Below are positions 55,477 to 64,000 of a stretch of 64,000 bases of DNA, piece after piece (within the stretch, counting starts at the first letter, position 1; every line of letters starts with the position of its first letter). The translations under genes were made by a program, and so were the position numbers. The DNA is taken from contig CDMY01000859.1 in assembly GCA_001179505.1 (NCBI GenBank), positions 133,932 through 197,931 of the forward strand. The letters are read 5' to 3'. The notes beneath the pieces are model-generated. The model saw only the letters and a list, made by a program, of their open reading frames with translations. It was not told where the DNA came from and did not search any database. Source of the stretch: Vitrella brassicaformis. Its lineage: Eukaryota; Sar; Vitrellaceae.

Positions 55477-55553
55477 CGCCACAACCAGCGCCTTCTTTTC
55501 TTAGCTCGCGTCTTCCTGGCCGCAGCGCTTTTTTCTTTGTGTGTAGCGACGTC
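55477..55553. promoter_or_regulatory. 77-bp bidirectional promoter with TTAGCTCGC element
   Basis: Only 77 bp separate divergent ATGs at 55476 (-) and 55554 (+). The recurring element TTAGCTCGC is at 55501-55509, 25 bp from the minus start and 45 bp from the plus start. Confidence 0.5.
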
Positions 55554-58500
55554 ATGGCAGGGATGGCGCGGTATGAGAGAGAGCCGTTGGCACCTTTGCG
55601 TGAGGGTCGGACCTTCAACAAGGTCCATCGCACTCAGGCCGGCAGCAGCACTCTCCGCGCCAGGATCCTCCAACTCGCTGAGAACGGTAGGTACACACAC
55701 CATCATGGCAGACGCACACATCACAATGGGCGGTGGGGCAATCCATCCAGCCGATGGCCTGCCTTTCTGCCGTTCAGACGCGATATTGACGTGGAAGAAG
55801 ACGCGCCTGGCGCAGACGCCGCCGTCAACAGGATGGAGTAAGGTGGCACCGATGACCGCACCGCATGGCGCCACAGATCCACCCCTGGATCTGGCTGGAT
55901 CTACCGTTTTGTCCATTGGTTTGCTCTCATTCCCTCCTTGCCTGCAGTCAGCGTCGCGTCGATCGTGGCGGTGCGGCCCGGCAACTCGTGGGTGAGAGCC
56001 CAGCAGGAGCAGCAGGACGCCCCGGCATACGCGGCAGGTCCAGTGGGGAGCAAGAACGACAAGGGCCTCACCATCGAATACGTCGCCGCAGACAGGACAC
56101 GCACCATCGAAATCTGCTCTGACGACAGCGTGAGCACACAGAGCGACCACACGAAGCAATCCGCGGAGGTGTTTGGTGTGATGTGGTGTGGTGTGGTGGT
56201 CAGAATGCGTTGCGGGAGTGGGAGGCCGGTCTGAACATCCTCATTCGCAAACACCACGGCAACGCCATACCGCCGCGACCACCACATCCCTCACAAGCAC
56301 GTAAGAAACGACGAAGCGATGACTTGCGTAAGACGCACTTCAACCAACACGTTCTGTTGTCATCTCTTTTTGCCAGCCGCCCTGTTTCCCATGGACAGCG
56401 TGGCGTCGAGCACCATGGACGGGGTCGCCATCGACACACCATACACCCACAACCACCAGCAGCAGCCGTATCCCCACCCTGCGGCGCAGTCCATCCAGCC
56501 GCCCATCCCCAAACACCCGGCGGCCAGCACATCGCCGCTGGGCAACGGAGGTGTGCACACAGGGGGCCAGGGAGGGGGAATGGGGAGTGCGGGTGCAGTA
56601 GCTGTAGGTCCGGGTGCAGAGGAGGCCGCTGGTGGGGCGAGTGGGGGTGGTGCGGTTCGTGGGCGTCGTCGCAGTTCGGGCAACGACACCATTGTAATCG
56701 TCACGGCCATCAAAGATTTCGTTTCGGTACGCACGGACGGGGCAAAGAGGAAGGGTCTACGCCACATCGTGTGGAGTGTGTGTTGTGATGTGTGTGTTGT
56801 GATGTGTGTGTTTGGCCACTTAGAGTGATAGCCGTCAGTTGTCGTTTCGCCGTGGCGACCGTATCGATGTGGTGGAGGTGCACCCGTCGGGCTGGTGGGG
56901 CGGACGCATCGCAGACAAGGTATCTATGGAGGGTGCATGCCACATACATCTCTGGACATCTGCGCACCGCTCTTGTGTGTCTGTATATTTGATGCAGACG
57001 GGCTGGTTCCCCCATGTGTTCACCAAGAAGCCAGCAGGCTTTGACGACAGCCAATACCTGACGCAACCCCAACAAAACGACGCGTGAGTGAGGACGGGAG
57101 ATGACATCCACACCTCAGAGATGGACACACACCACACGCTCCCCGTCTGTGTGTCGCATGCATCCATCTCCCCAGGGCCTCCAGTGGCAGCGGTTCGCGA
57201 GTGGTGGGGGTGACTGGTGCTGCAGGGACGCCCTGCCGCCAGGATGAGGACAAAGGCGCCGACACGGCTGCATCAGCGCCGCAACAGCAGCAGACCCCTC
57301 CAGTATGTGCACAACACAAGAGAACACATCTACAGGCGATTCTTGCCATGTGTGTGCTGTCCTTTTGGCCGTTGGTGTTTGTCTCTCCTCAGGTTCGTGC
57401 ACAGGGGTGTGGCGGTGCTGGCGGTGGCAGCCCCAGCACGGTGTTCCCCGGTCTGACTGCCAAAGACACCCGCCCCAACCCACTGCAACAGCAACAGCAG
57501 CAGGAGCCCAAACAGGCTGGACAGAAGCCACACCAAACATCAGAAAGGGTACTCTCGCCACTCAACACACTACACACGCACACAGTTCCACCGCCTTTGT
57601 GCCTCTCTTCCTCCTCAGGATGGCGACCATCCCTCTAGTGGCTCCGCTCGCGGCAGCCAGGCCTCCAATGTCTTCACCTTCGCCCCCCGCTCGTCAGCCA
57701 TCAACCAGGACCAACAGCCCGCCCCACACTCACACACACACCCGAGCAGCAGCAAGACCAGCACCGAGCCAGCAGCCCCAGACAAGGAGGGCCGCTCGAT
57801 GAAGCGCCCCATCGGCGAGGGCGATGAGGTGCGCGCCAAGCGCCAGTCTGACGGCCGGCGGTCGACCCACCCGCCCCGGCACCTGCTCAACGACGAGGGC
57901 CAGGAGGGCCCTGGGGTGTTGGGTGAGGAGTGGGGGAAGCCCAACCCCGACGCACACGGGGAGTTCTCCGCCAACTTCGAGGCGTCTTCACAGCAAGGGA
58001 AAGGGAAGCGCATGATGGTGTCTCGTGTGGTCAAGGAGGGGAGGGAGGGCGAGCTGGTGGGCGAGGGGGGTGGGGGTGAGGAGGAGCCGCGGGAGGTGGA
58101 CGGCATATTCCACTTCCGGGCTGAGGGGCGCATAGAGAAAGTCGACCTGCACAAGGAGACGGTCAGCGAACAGACGGGGGCATTGTTGTGGTGGACATCT
58201 TCGTATCGTTTATTGTTTGCAGAAGGGGTCTCTCTTTGAGAAGTACAAGTTGCTGGCCAAGGACTACGAGACCAACTCATCTGAAAAAACCGAAAACCTC
58301 AAGGCAAGACAGACTGAGAGACCCTACCCCCACAGCACAGATCATTCTCTGTATTCTTCTGTGTGTATGCAGGCGTTGAACGAGTTGCGTGAGGGTCTGG
58401 GCAGCCGCGACACCAAGATAGCCGAACTGGAAGCCGAAATCCGAAAGCTACGGTACGCAATCAACAGAGGATGGCCAAACACCATCCACAGACATGTCTG

Positions 58501-60625
58501 TGATGATGGTATGTCTGTGTGGATGTGTGGGCAGTAGCGAGAAGGGCATCTGGTCGGGTAGCCGCTATGGCGACGGCAGCCGGACGGCCCGACCGGAGGT
58601 GGCGTCAGCTGCCCATGACCAGCAGCAGCAGCAGCAACAATACATACTCTTCGGGGCCAACCCACAAGCAGAGGTACGTCAGCACACAAGAGTCAGCGAG
58701 AGATTGTGCCGCCTATGCATTGGTGTGGTGTTGGGTGTGTCATTCAGGCTGCGTTTCAGCGTGTGTTGGAGGTCGAGAAGAAGAAGATCATAGACGAGGA
58801 CAAACGCCGACTCGACGCCGTCAAGAGCACCATGCAGGACAAGGTACCTTTACACACACATAGACACACGACCACCCCCACCCCCACACACCCTCCTGTG
58901 TCTCCGTGTGTGGTCTGTCTGTCTGTGCTGTGTGTGCAGATAGATGCGTTGGAGTGTGAGAAGAAACACTACCAGGACTACCTGCGATCCATAGACCCGT
59001 GCGCACAACATCACACAGCACACCAACCGCCCTGCACAGCTTTATGCATATCCGCATGTGTGCCCTTGTGTGTGTTGTGTGGTGGTCAGTTCGATGGACG
59101 AGCTCAAGTTGGGTCACATAGCAGCCGGTGAGGCCGCCAAGGGCGGCACACTCCCCAACTTCGCACACCTGCGGGCCTCATTCGACGACAAGGCCACCAC
59201 CAAGGAAGTACAAAGAGAACTTGACCGTTCACGGTAGGGAGACACATGGTTGCAACACACCTCCACCCATCCACTCACACACCTGATATCACGTCATTTT
59301 GTGTTGTCCATCAATCCGTCAGGAATGAGATCCATCGGCTGCAGCGTGAGCTGGAGAGCGAGCGCCAGAAGGCCGCAGCACAGCTCATTCGGTTCAGGCA
59401 GCAGCAGGGGGGCGACCACCCCCAGCAGTCCATCACGGCCCCCCTGGCCCGCCAAGGCAGCCCCTTCACCACACCCATACCCCATATAGAGGCCCACCTG
59501 CCCATCAAACGCACCCATCTCGGCGGCCACCATGACTACGGCACTCCCTCACCTGTCATGCACCGCGAGGAGGTCAGCTCGGCGTCGGCGGCTGTGCGTG
59601 TGGGCAGGTCGGCAGTGGACGTGGGCGAGGGGCGCCAGGCCGCAGAGGACATCGACCAACACGACAGACAGGACGACATGTACAAGACGCCAGGTGACTG
59701 ACTGACTGACTGAGTGGATGAATGAATGAATGAAGACAGACACTCGGCCGGACTCTTTCTGTGGGTCTCTTGCTGTTGCCTGTTACATGCAGCGTTGTTG
59801 CTCAAGCCGGACCATCCAGACTCCCCCTCCCCTGACAACGGCAGCCGTCCCCTGGGCAGCCGCCCCGCCATGATAGACATGAAGGAGCCCGCCAGCCCAG
59901 CCGGGCCAGGATGCGCCGCGGGCGCACTCGACATCGACGAGGGGCCCAAGTCATCGGTTTTCGAGCTCGCCAAGAAGTTCGGCACATCCCCCCCGTCGAC
60001 CAGCCGGCTGCCCGTGTCGTCATCTGTGGTGCAGAAGGGCAACAACGACAAGGGCGGGGCGGCGCTGCGGGACGTCTCCCCTCGTGTGGGCCACGGGGTT
60101 GGCATCTTCGCCACCACCGGCCAGCACCAGCAGCACCAGCAGCAGCGTCGGTTGATGGGCGGTATCTTCACGGCCGGCCGCAAGAGCATCGACAAGAAGA
60201 CCCCCCCGGCCAGCAAGGGCCTGATGGGCGGCCTGCTGTTCGGCAAGCGCAAGCACGCCACGCAAGAGGACGCCAAGGCACCCGGCGCCACGACGCAGGA
60301 GGAGGACCACGGCAACCGACATCATGGGCAGCACAACCACATCAACATGAGCGAGGCGGGCCGCATGTCCATCCACCAGCACGGAGAGCAGCAGGGAGAG
60401 CAGCAGCAGGGAGAGCAGCATCAGGAGGATGACGACAACCAGGAGGAGCCGGCCCCCGAGGGCCAGCTCGAGGGCGACACACAGCAGGGTGAGGGGGGAG
60501 CAACGGGTGCAGCAGCGGCAGTAGATGGGGGCAGTGGTGACGGCAAGGCGCCTCGCAAGTCGGTAGAGCAGCTCAAGGAGGGGCCCTCGGTGCTCAGCAG
60601 GGCCGCACGATTCGAGAAGAAATGA
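55554..60625 (+). CDS. PH - SH3 - coiled-coil scaffold protein (multi-exon)
   Basis: The ATG at 55554 begins MAGMARYEREPLAPLREG. A PH-like domain runs to about 56250 (SVASIVAVRPGNSWV, TIEYVAADRTRTIEICSDDS, ending in NALREWEAGLNILIRKH with the typical late Trp). An SH3 domain follows at about 56690-57040: TIVIVTAIKDFVS, RQLSFRRGDRIDVVEVHPSGWWGGRI and GWFPHVFTKK. It has the ALYDF-equivalent AIKDF, the WW pair and the final GWFP-V. Long Gln/Pro-rich disordered segments come next. Coiled coils lie at about 58220-59420 (LREGLGSRDTKIAELEAEIRK, RVLEVEKKKIIDEDKRRLDAV, NEIHRLQRELESERQKAAAQ). A disordered His/Gln/Gly-rich tail ends at 60625. It is likely a membrane- or cytoskeleton-associated adaptor that binds phosphoinositide and proline-rich partners. 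No orthologue is named. Confidence 0.8.
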
Positions 60626-61686
60626 ATGTGGCAGGGGGGTAGGTGGGATAGGGTGGGGAGGGTAGTGCACGTCTCGGGTGTTTGCATGTCTGTGCCTCTG
60701 TGCAATTCACAGAAAGATAGCGAATCGTGTGTGGGTGAGTGTGCCGTTATAAAGGGGGCGGGTGGGACTGGATGGATGGCTGGATGGATGGATGGCTGGA
60801 TGGATGGATGGCTGGATGGACGGATGGATTAGCAGCGTGGCGGGGGATTTCCGCATCGTGAAGATGCTTAGCGTAGAACAAGGGTCTCTCTGTCTGCGCC
60901 AACTTGCCTTGACCGTCTACTCAACCAAACCAGACCATCTCTGTCGCTACCTACGGCACGATGCAGCATTCACACACACGGTGTGGCTGGCCAGATGGAT
61001 GGATGGATGGATGATAGCACACAGGGGAGGTTGGGAATAGGATAGCCGACTGCTACATGGATACATGGGTACATGGGTACATCGGTGAGGGAGACACTTA
61101 GTGACACCAGGGCTGCCTGACGGACAAACGGAACAGGTCATGACATCAACAACACATTCGAAGGGAACGTCGTTGCGCAGTGCACGAAAATATGGCACCA
61201 ACACGTCAGATATGTCACTCACAGACGGTCTTGTGTTGTGGTAATGTACACCCAGCGAGCGAGCCAGCCATCTCTCTCTTGTCAGAAGCCCTCGGTGTTG
61301 CTGATCCGTCGGCATCCCGCGGGAGACTTCACACGTCCTCAGCAGGACACAGACAGAGCCAAAACAAGAGGCCACCGACAGAGAAGAAAGGGCAACAGGC
61401 GTCCGCACCAGTATCCGTACATCCATCCATCCATCCATCCCTCCATCCATCCATGTCCTTGTATCCAGACCCATTGTCTTAGTATGGACTCAACGCCATT
61501 CCATCTCATATCACGACCAGAGCCATGCAGTGCGTGTCAGCTCCGCATGGTACCACGCACTGTTCCACGCCAGCACAGACCCGCACTCCACGACTGTGAT
61601 GAGCGGATGAACGGCAAAACATAAACCCCCCCAACAATCAGCAAAGAGAACAACGCTCCACCACCTCCCGCCACCACGCAACCAAG
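60626..61686. other. Convergent intergenic region with GGAT repeats
   Basis: About 1 kb lies between convergent stops. It contains GGAT/GGCT repeats (about 60770-60830, 60990-61012, 61423-61452) and no convincing exon or RNA gene. Confidence 0.45.
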
Positions 61687-62966
61687 CTAGCTGGGTGGTT
61701 TGTAGGGTCCCGTGGTGGGGACGTCTTTGCCCCTGTCCGACCTCTGCGGCCCCGCGTATCTGGCCCTGGCGTCCTCCACACGCACGTCGGTCAGGGCGGC
61801 CGTCGCCTCGCCCGGCGGGGGGGTGCCCTCCTCACCAGGCAGCGTCGGCAGCAGCTCAGACATGCGCTCGCCGCCACCCGTGGGTGCGAAGCCCTTGGCC
61901 GCCACAGTGCCGCGCGCCATCAGCCGCTGCACGTTACGACGCCAAGGGGTCACATCCAACTGAAGAGTGTTAACAACACAGAACAACAGAGAGACAAAGC
62001 AGGCAGAGGTGTAAGTAAGGGTTTGTCCGTCCGTGTGTGGTGGGCGTGGCGTACGTATGGGTGTGCTTGCTCGGGTGCTCCGTCGATTTTGGTTTTGGGC
62101 CGCACGCGCAGCCCCGCCCATGCGAATGGCTTCGTGGGGTCGGGCGGCATCTGCGTCTCGTCCTCGGGGACCTTGCCTGTCGGGTTCAAATCGTAATGGT
62201 CACCTGAACACACATACACACACGAACGAGATGCGCCCACGCATCCATGTCCCTCCCTCCCTCCCTCCCTCCCTCCCTCCGTCCCTCCCTGTGTGCCTTG
62301 AAAACTCACCCGCCAAGAGAGTTGGCAGCGGTAGTCTCCATGCGTTTCGGTCGACGCCCATCCAGAAGAGGTCGTCTCTGTGTCGCGTCTGGTGTTTGGG
62401 GTTCTTTTTGCCGTAGCTGATGTTCTTCTTGAGCAGGGCGGGGTTGCGGCCCAGCTGCCTCGATGACGAGAACATCTTGACGTCGTCAGGGATGGCATGC
62501 TCGAAGTTCACTATCGCCTTCTTGTGCAGAGGGCCCCGCCTGTAGTAACCCACTGCACCCACCCGCCAGACACACAAAGCCAACACGCACCCAGGCAGTC
62601 TCACTGAGAGGGCCCTCCCCGGCCGTGTTTGCGCTTGGCTTACAGGTCTTGTGCATGTAGTTTCTGGTCCTCTGTGGCTGGCGGACGAGTGTGTTGACCT
62701 TGAGGACCTTTGCTCCGTAGAGTTTCTTGAGGTACTCGCGGATCTCATACTTGGTGAAGTTGAGGGGCACCTTGAGGGCCAGCCTGTTCCTCTCCAGAAA
62801 CACACCCGTCAGGTGGATGTAGCAGTTCTGCCAAGGGAAATACACATTCCTAAACACACACCAGACAGACAGACAGCACGGGAGTGCAGCTGCAGTTTTC
62901 TCGCGATTGTGTGAGCTCTGACCGAGGCGCCTTTGGTGGCCCGAGCAGCGGCCGTGAGCTGAACAT
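61687..62966 (-). CDS. Mitochondrial large ribosomal subunit protein uL23m (multi-exon)
   Basis: The minus-strand ATG at 62966 starts MFSSRPLLGPPKAPR, then an intron leads to NVYFPWQNCYIHLTGVFLER. The uL23 fold signature follows: ALKVPLNFTKYEIREYLKKL then YGAKVLKVNTLVRQPQRTRN (about 62660-62800), which in the family contacts 23S rRNA near the exit tunnel. A C-terminal extension goes well beyond bacterial L23 (LHKKAIVNFEHAIPDDVKMF, SYGKKNPKHQTRHRDDLFWM, PFAWAGLRVRPKTKIDG, VTPWRRNVQRLMARG). Such extensions are normal for mitochondrial versions. The stop is at 61687. The short basic N-terminus may serve as presequence. A plastid version cannot be fully excluded, but the extension and leader favour mitochondria. 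Confidence 0.85.
62249..62292. repeat. CCCT tetranucleotide repeat in an intron
   Basis: About ten copies of CCCT lie inside an intron of the uL23m gene, GGGA on the transcribed strand. Shorter runs of the same unit occur at 2058-2078 and 54377-54392. Confidence 0.85.
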
Positions 62967-63261
62967 CGCACCAGGTCCCCCGTAGCCGACGGCCGCTCAC
63001 ACACAAGAGGTGGAGCAGAGGTGACAGATCAGCGGCAGATCTTCACGTGCACGAGCACGTGCATACCACACGGCACCCTTTGCGTCAAAAACAAACGAAA
63101 GCGCTCAGCCTCATTTCGCGAGCTCAAGCTCGCCCCTGAGAGATCTGGAGGAAAAGCCGATGAGAAGGCTGTGCGTGTAGCGCACTGATGGTCGCCTTGT
63201 GTGACGTGATGTATGTTGAGTCAGATGTGTTGAACCGATAGATATTCATTGCTCTCCCAGA
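62967..63261. promoter_or_regulatory. Divergent promoter region between uL23m and Sam50 genes
   Basis: The region contains the inverted-repeat element at 63118-63133 followed 4 bp later by GAGAGATCTGG (63138-63148), the same pair of boxes seen before the peroxidase-like gene (32538-32591). Two mitochondrial-protein genes share this region. Confidence 0.5.
63118..63133. promoter_or_regulatory. Inverted-repeat upstream element GCGAGCT-CA-AGCTCGC
   Basis: Sixteen bases identical to 45914-45929. It lies 129-144 bp upstream of the Sam50 start and about 152 bp upstream of the uL23m start. Confidence 0.5.
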
Positions 63262-63578
63262 ATGAGTGAGTCTGACGCCGGTGAAGGGGCGTCTGTGCTG
63301 GACCAGCTGGACCTCGACGGGGAGGTCAACGAGGTCACAGTCAGATTTGAGGGACTCAGAAGAGTCGGTAGGTAATAAGCGACGCACACTAACCATCACA
63401 CACACATAGACCGTATCGCTTGGCTGCTGCTGATCTGATCTGCATGCCTCTGTCTGTCTGTCTGTCTGGGTGTGCAGATTCCAAGGTTCTCTACTCGGAG
63501 TGCCATCCCATCTTCGAGGCACGCACCGTCGGAGAGCTCCTCGCCAAGGTCGTACAGGCCCAAAACGTAGGTAGCCAT

Positions 63579-63609
<31 letters not shown>

Positions 63610-64000
63610 TCCCATCGATGGCTCACCTAACTAGCCCACGCCCCTTGTGTTGTGTGTGTATGCTGTGTGGTGTGCAGACGTTCAATTCCTTTGGCTTGTT
63701 TCGCCGTCAGTCTGTGGAGCTGTCGACGCCCCAGGGTGGTGCCCGGGGCGACGTCGAGGTGACATTCCATGTGGAGGAGCAGAAGTACGACATTGCCGTG
63801 GGCGTGCAGATGGACCACCGGCGGAAGCCCACCATGGAGCTCACCGCCACCATACCCAGTGTCTTCAGCACCCTCCAGTCCTTCTCACTCAAGTCGTCTT
63901 ACACCAACAGCAAGAGCCACGAGATACTCGTAACCCGACGGATAGATGCACCACACAGCAAACAGATGTGTGTGTGTGTGTGTGTGGGGGGGGGGGGGGG
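63262..64000 (+). CDS. Sam50 / Omp85-family outer-membrane assembly protein, 5' part (multi-exon, runs off window)
   Basis: Three exons are visible: 63262-63367, 63478-63566 and 63678 to about 63932. They encode an N-terminal acidic stretch, then a single POTRA domain (VNEVTVRFEGLRRVDSKVLY, FEARTVGELLAKVVQAQ, FNSFGLFRRQSVELST, DVEVTFHVEEQKYDIAVGVQ). The first barrel strands follow (MELTATIPSVFSTLQSFSLK, SSYTNSKSHEIL). One POTRA directly before the barrel, and the F-G-L/I-F-R pattern, fit mitochondrial Sam50 rather than plastid Toc75, which has three. The protein inserts beta-barrel proteins into the mitochondrial outer membrane. The gene is cut by the window end; the last exon probably ends before GTAACC at about 63931. 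Confidence 0.85.
63967..64000. repeat. TG run followed by poly-G at window end
   Basis: A TG dinucleotide run passes into at least 14 consecutive G within what should be a Sam50 intron. It could be real low complexity or a sequencing artefact at a contig edge. Confidence 0.7.

Noticed and set aside
61180-61482. Plus-strand 100-codon frame in the spacer before uL23m
   Set aside because: Half of it is translated CCAT repeat and no splice or domain evidence supports it.
1-64000. tRNA, rRNA and transposon scan
   Set aside because: I found no cloverleaf with a convincing T-loop, no rRNA-like stretch, and no reverse transcriptase, transposase or terminal inverted repeats. A tRNAscan or RepeatMasker run could still reveal short or divergent ones.
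1-64000. Bacterial operon or prophage interpretation
   Set aside because: Gene-rich strands and a NirB-like gene could suggest bacteria, but consistent GT-AG introns in nearly all genes, PKD2, Sec7, SH3 and Sam50 exclude it.

Overview
The window is nuclear DNA from a eukaryote with dense, intron-rich genes on both strands. Nearly every gene is broken by short introns (about 55-150 bp) with canonical GT-AG ends, and the base composition is GC-rich with CA/TG, CTGT and GGAT microsatellites. It mixes traits of an alga with a complex plastid (an assimilatory NirB-NirD nitrite reductase, a peroxidase-like protein with an N-terminal secretory signal and a second twin-arginine signal, a photolyase-hydrolase fusion) with general protist genes (polycystin channel, C-type lectin receptor, Sam50, mitochondrial uL23). 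I infer a photosynthetic alveolate of the chromerid type (Vitrella/Chromera-like). This comes from gene content and gene style, not from a database match. Gene ends given here come from reading splice junctions by eye, so 5' ends and small exons are approximate.

Layout. 330-4936 (-): fused siroheme nitrite reductase with a C-terminal Rieske domain. 5281-10676 (+): SAM domain, P-loop STAND/NB-ARC-like NTPase and TPRs. 10985-14109 (+): GRDP/DUF1399 repeats, UBA domain, Cys-rich region and Hint/Vint-like domain. 14458-16283 (-): J-domain protein. 16862-17161: assembly gap. 17802-22005 (+): polycystin/PKD2-like channel. 22319-26138 (+): type I membrane C-type lectin. 28022-29778 (-): GDT1/TMEM165 cation/H+ exchanger family. 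29819-32358 (+): unknown protein with a duplicated module. 32608-34751 (+): thylakoid-lumen peroxidase homologue lacking both haem histidines. 35098-36500 (+): unknown secretory or type II membrane protein. 37091-40903 (-): DUF255 thioredoxin domain fused to a CcdA/DsbD-like membrane domain. 41021-42070 (+): small mitochondrial-looking protein. 43091-45879 (-): photolyase N-domain plus alpha/beta hydrolase. 46261-49469 (+): ankyrin-Sec7-PH. 49986-55476 (-): large F-box-like protein with a PIP-box-like tail. 55554-60625 (+): PH-SH3-coiled-coil scaffold. 61687-62966 (-): uL23m. 63262-end (+): Sam50, partial.

The genes do not form one pathway; this is an ordinary but domain-rich chromosomal segment. 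The most unusual items are the DUF255-CcdA fusion (a possible membrane electron conduit built with the thioredoxin at the opposite end from DsbD), the GRDP-UBA-Hint architecture, the STAND-TPR protein, two apparently catalytically dead enzymes (peroxidase and Sec7), and a recurring GCGAGCTNA-type element found just upstream of many start codons and in divergent intergenic regions, which looks like a shared promoter signal.
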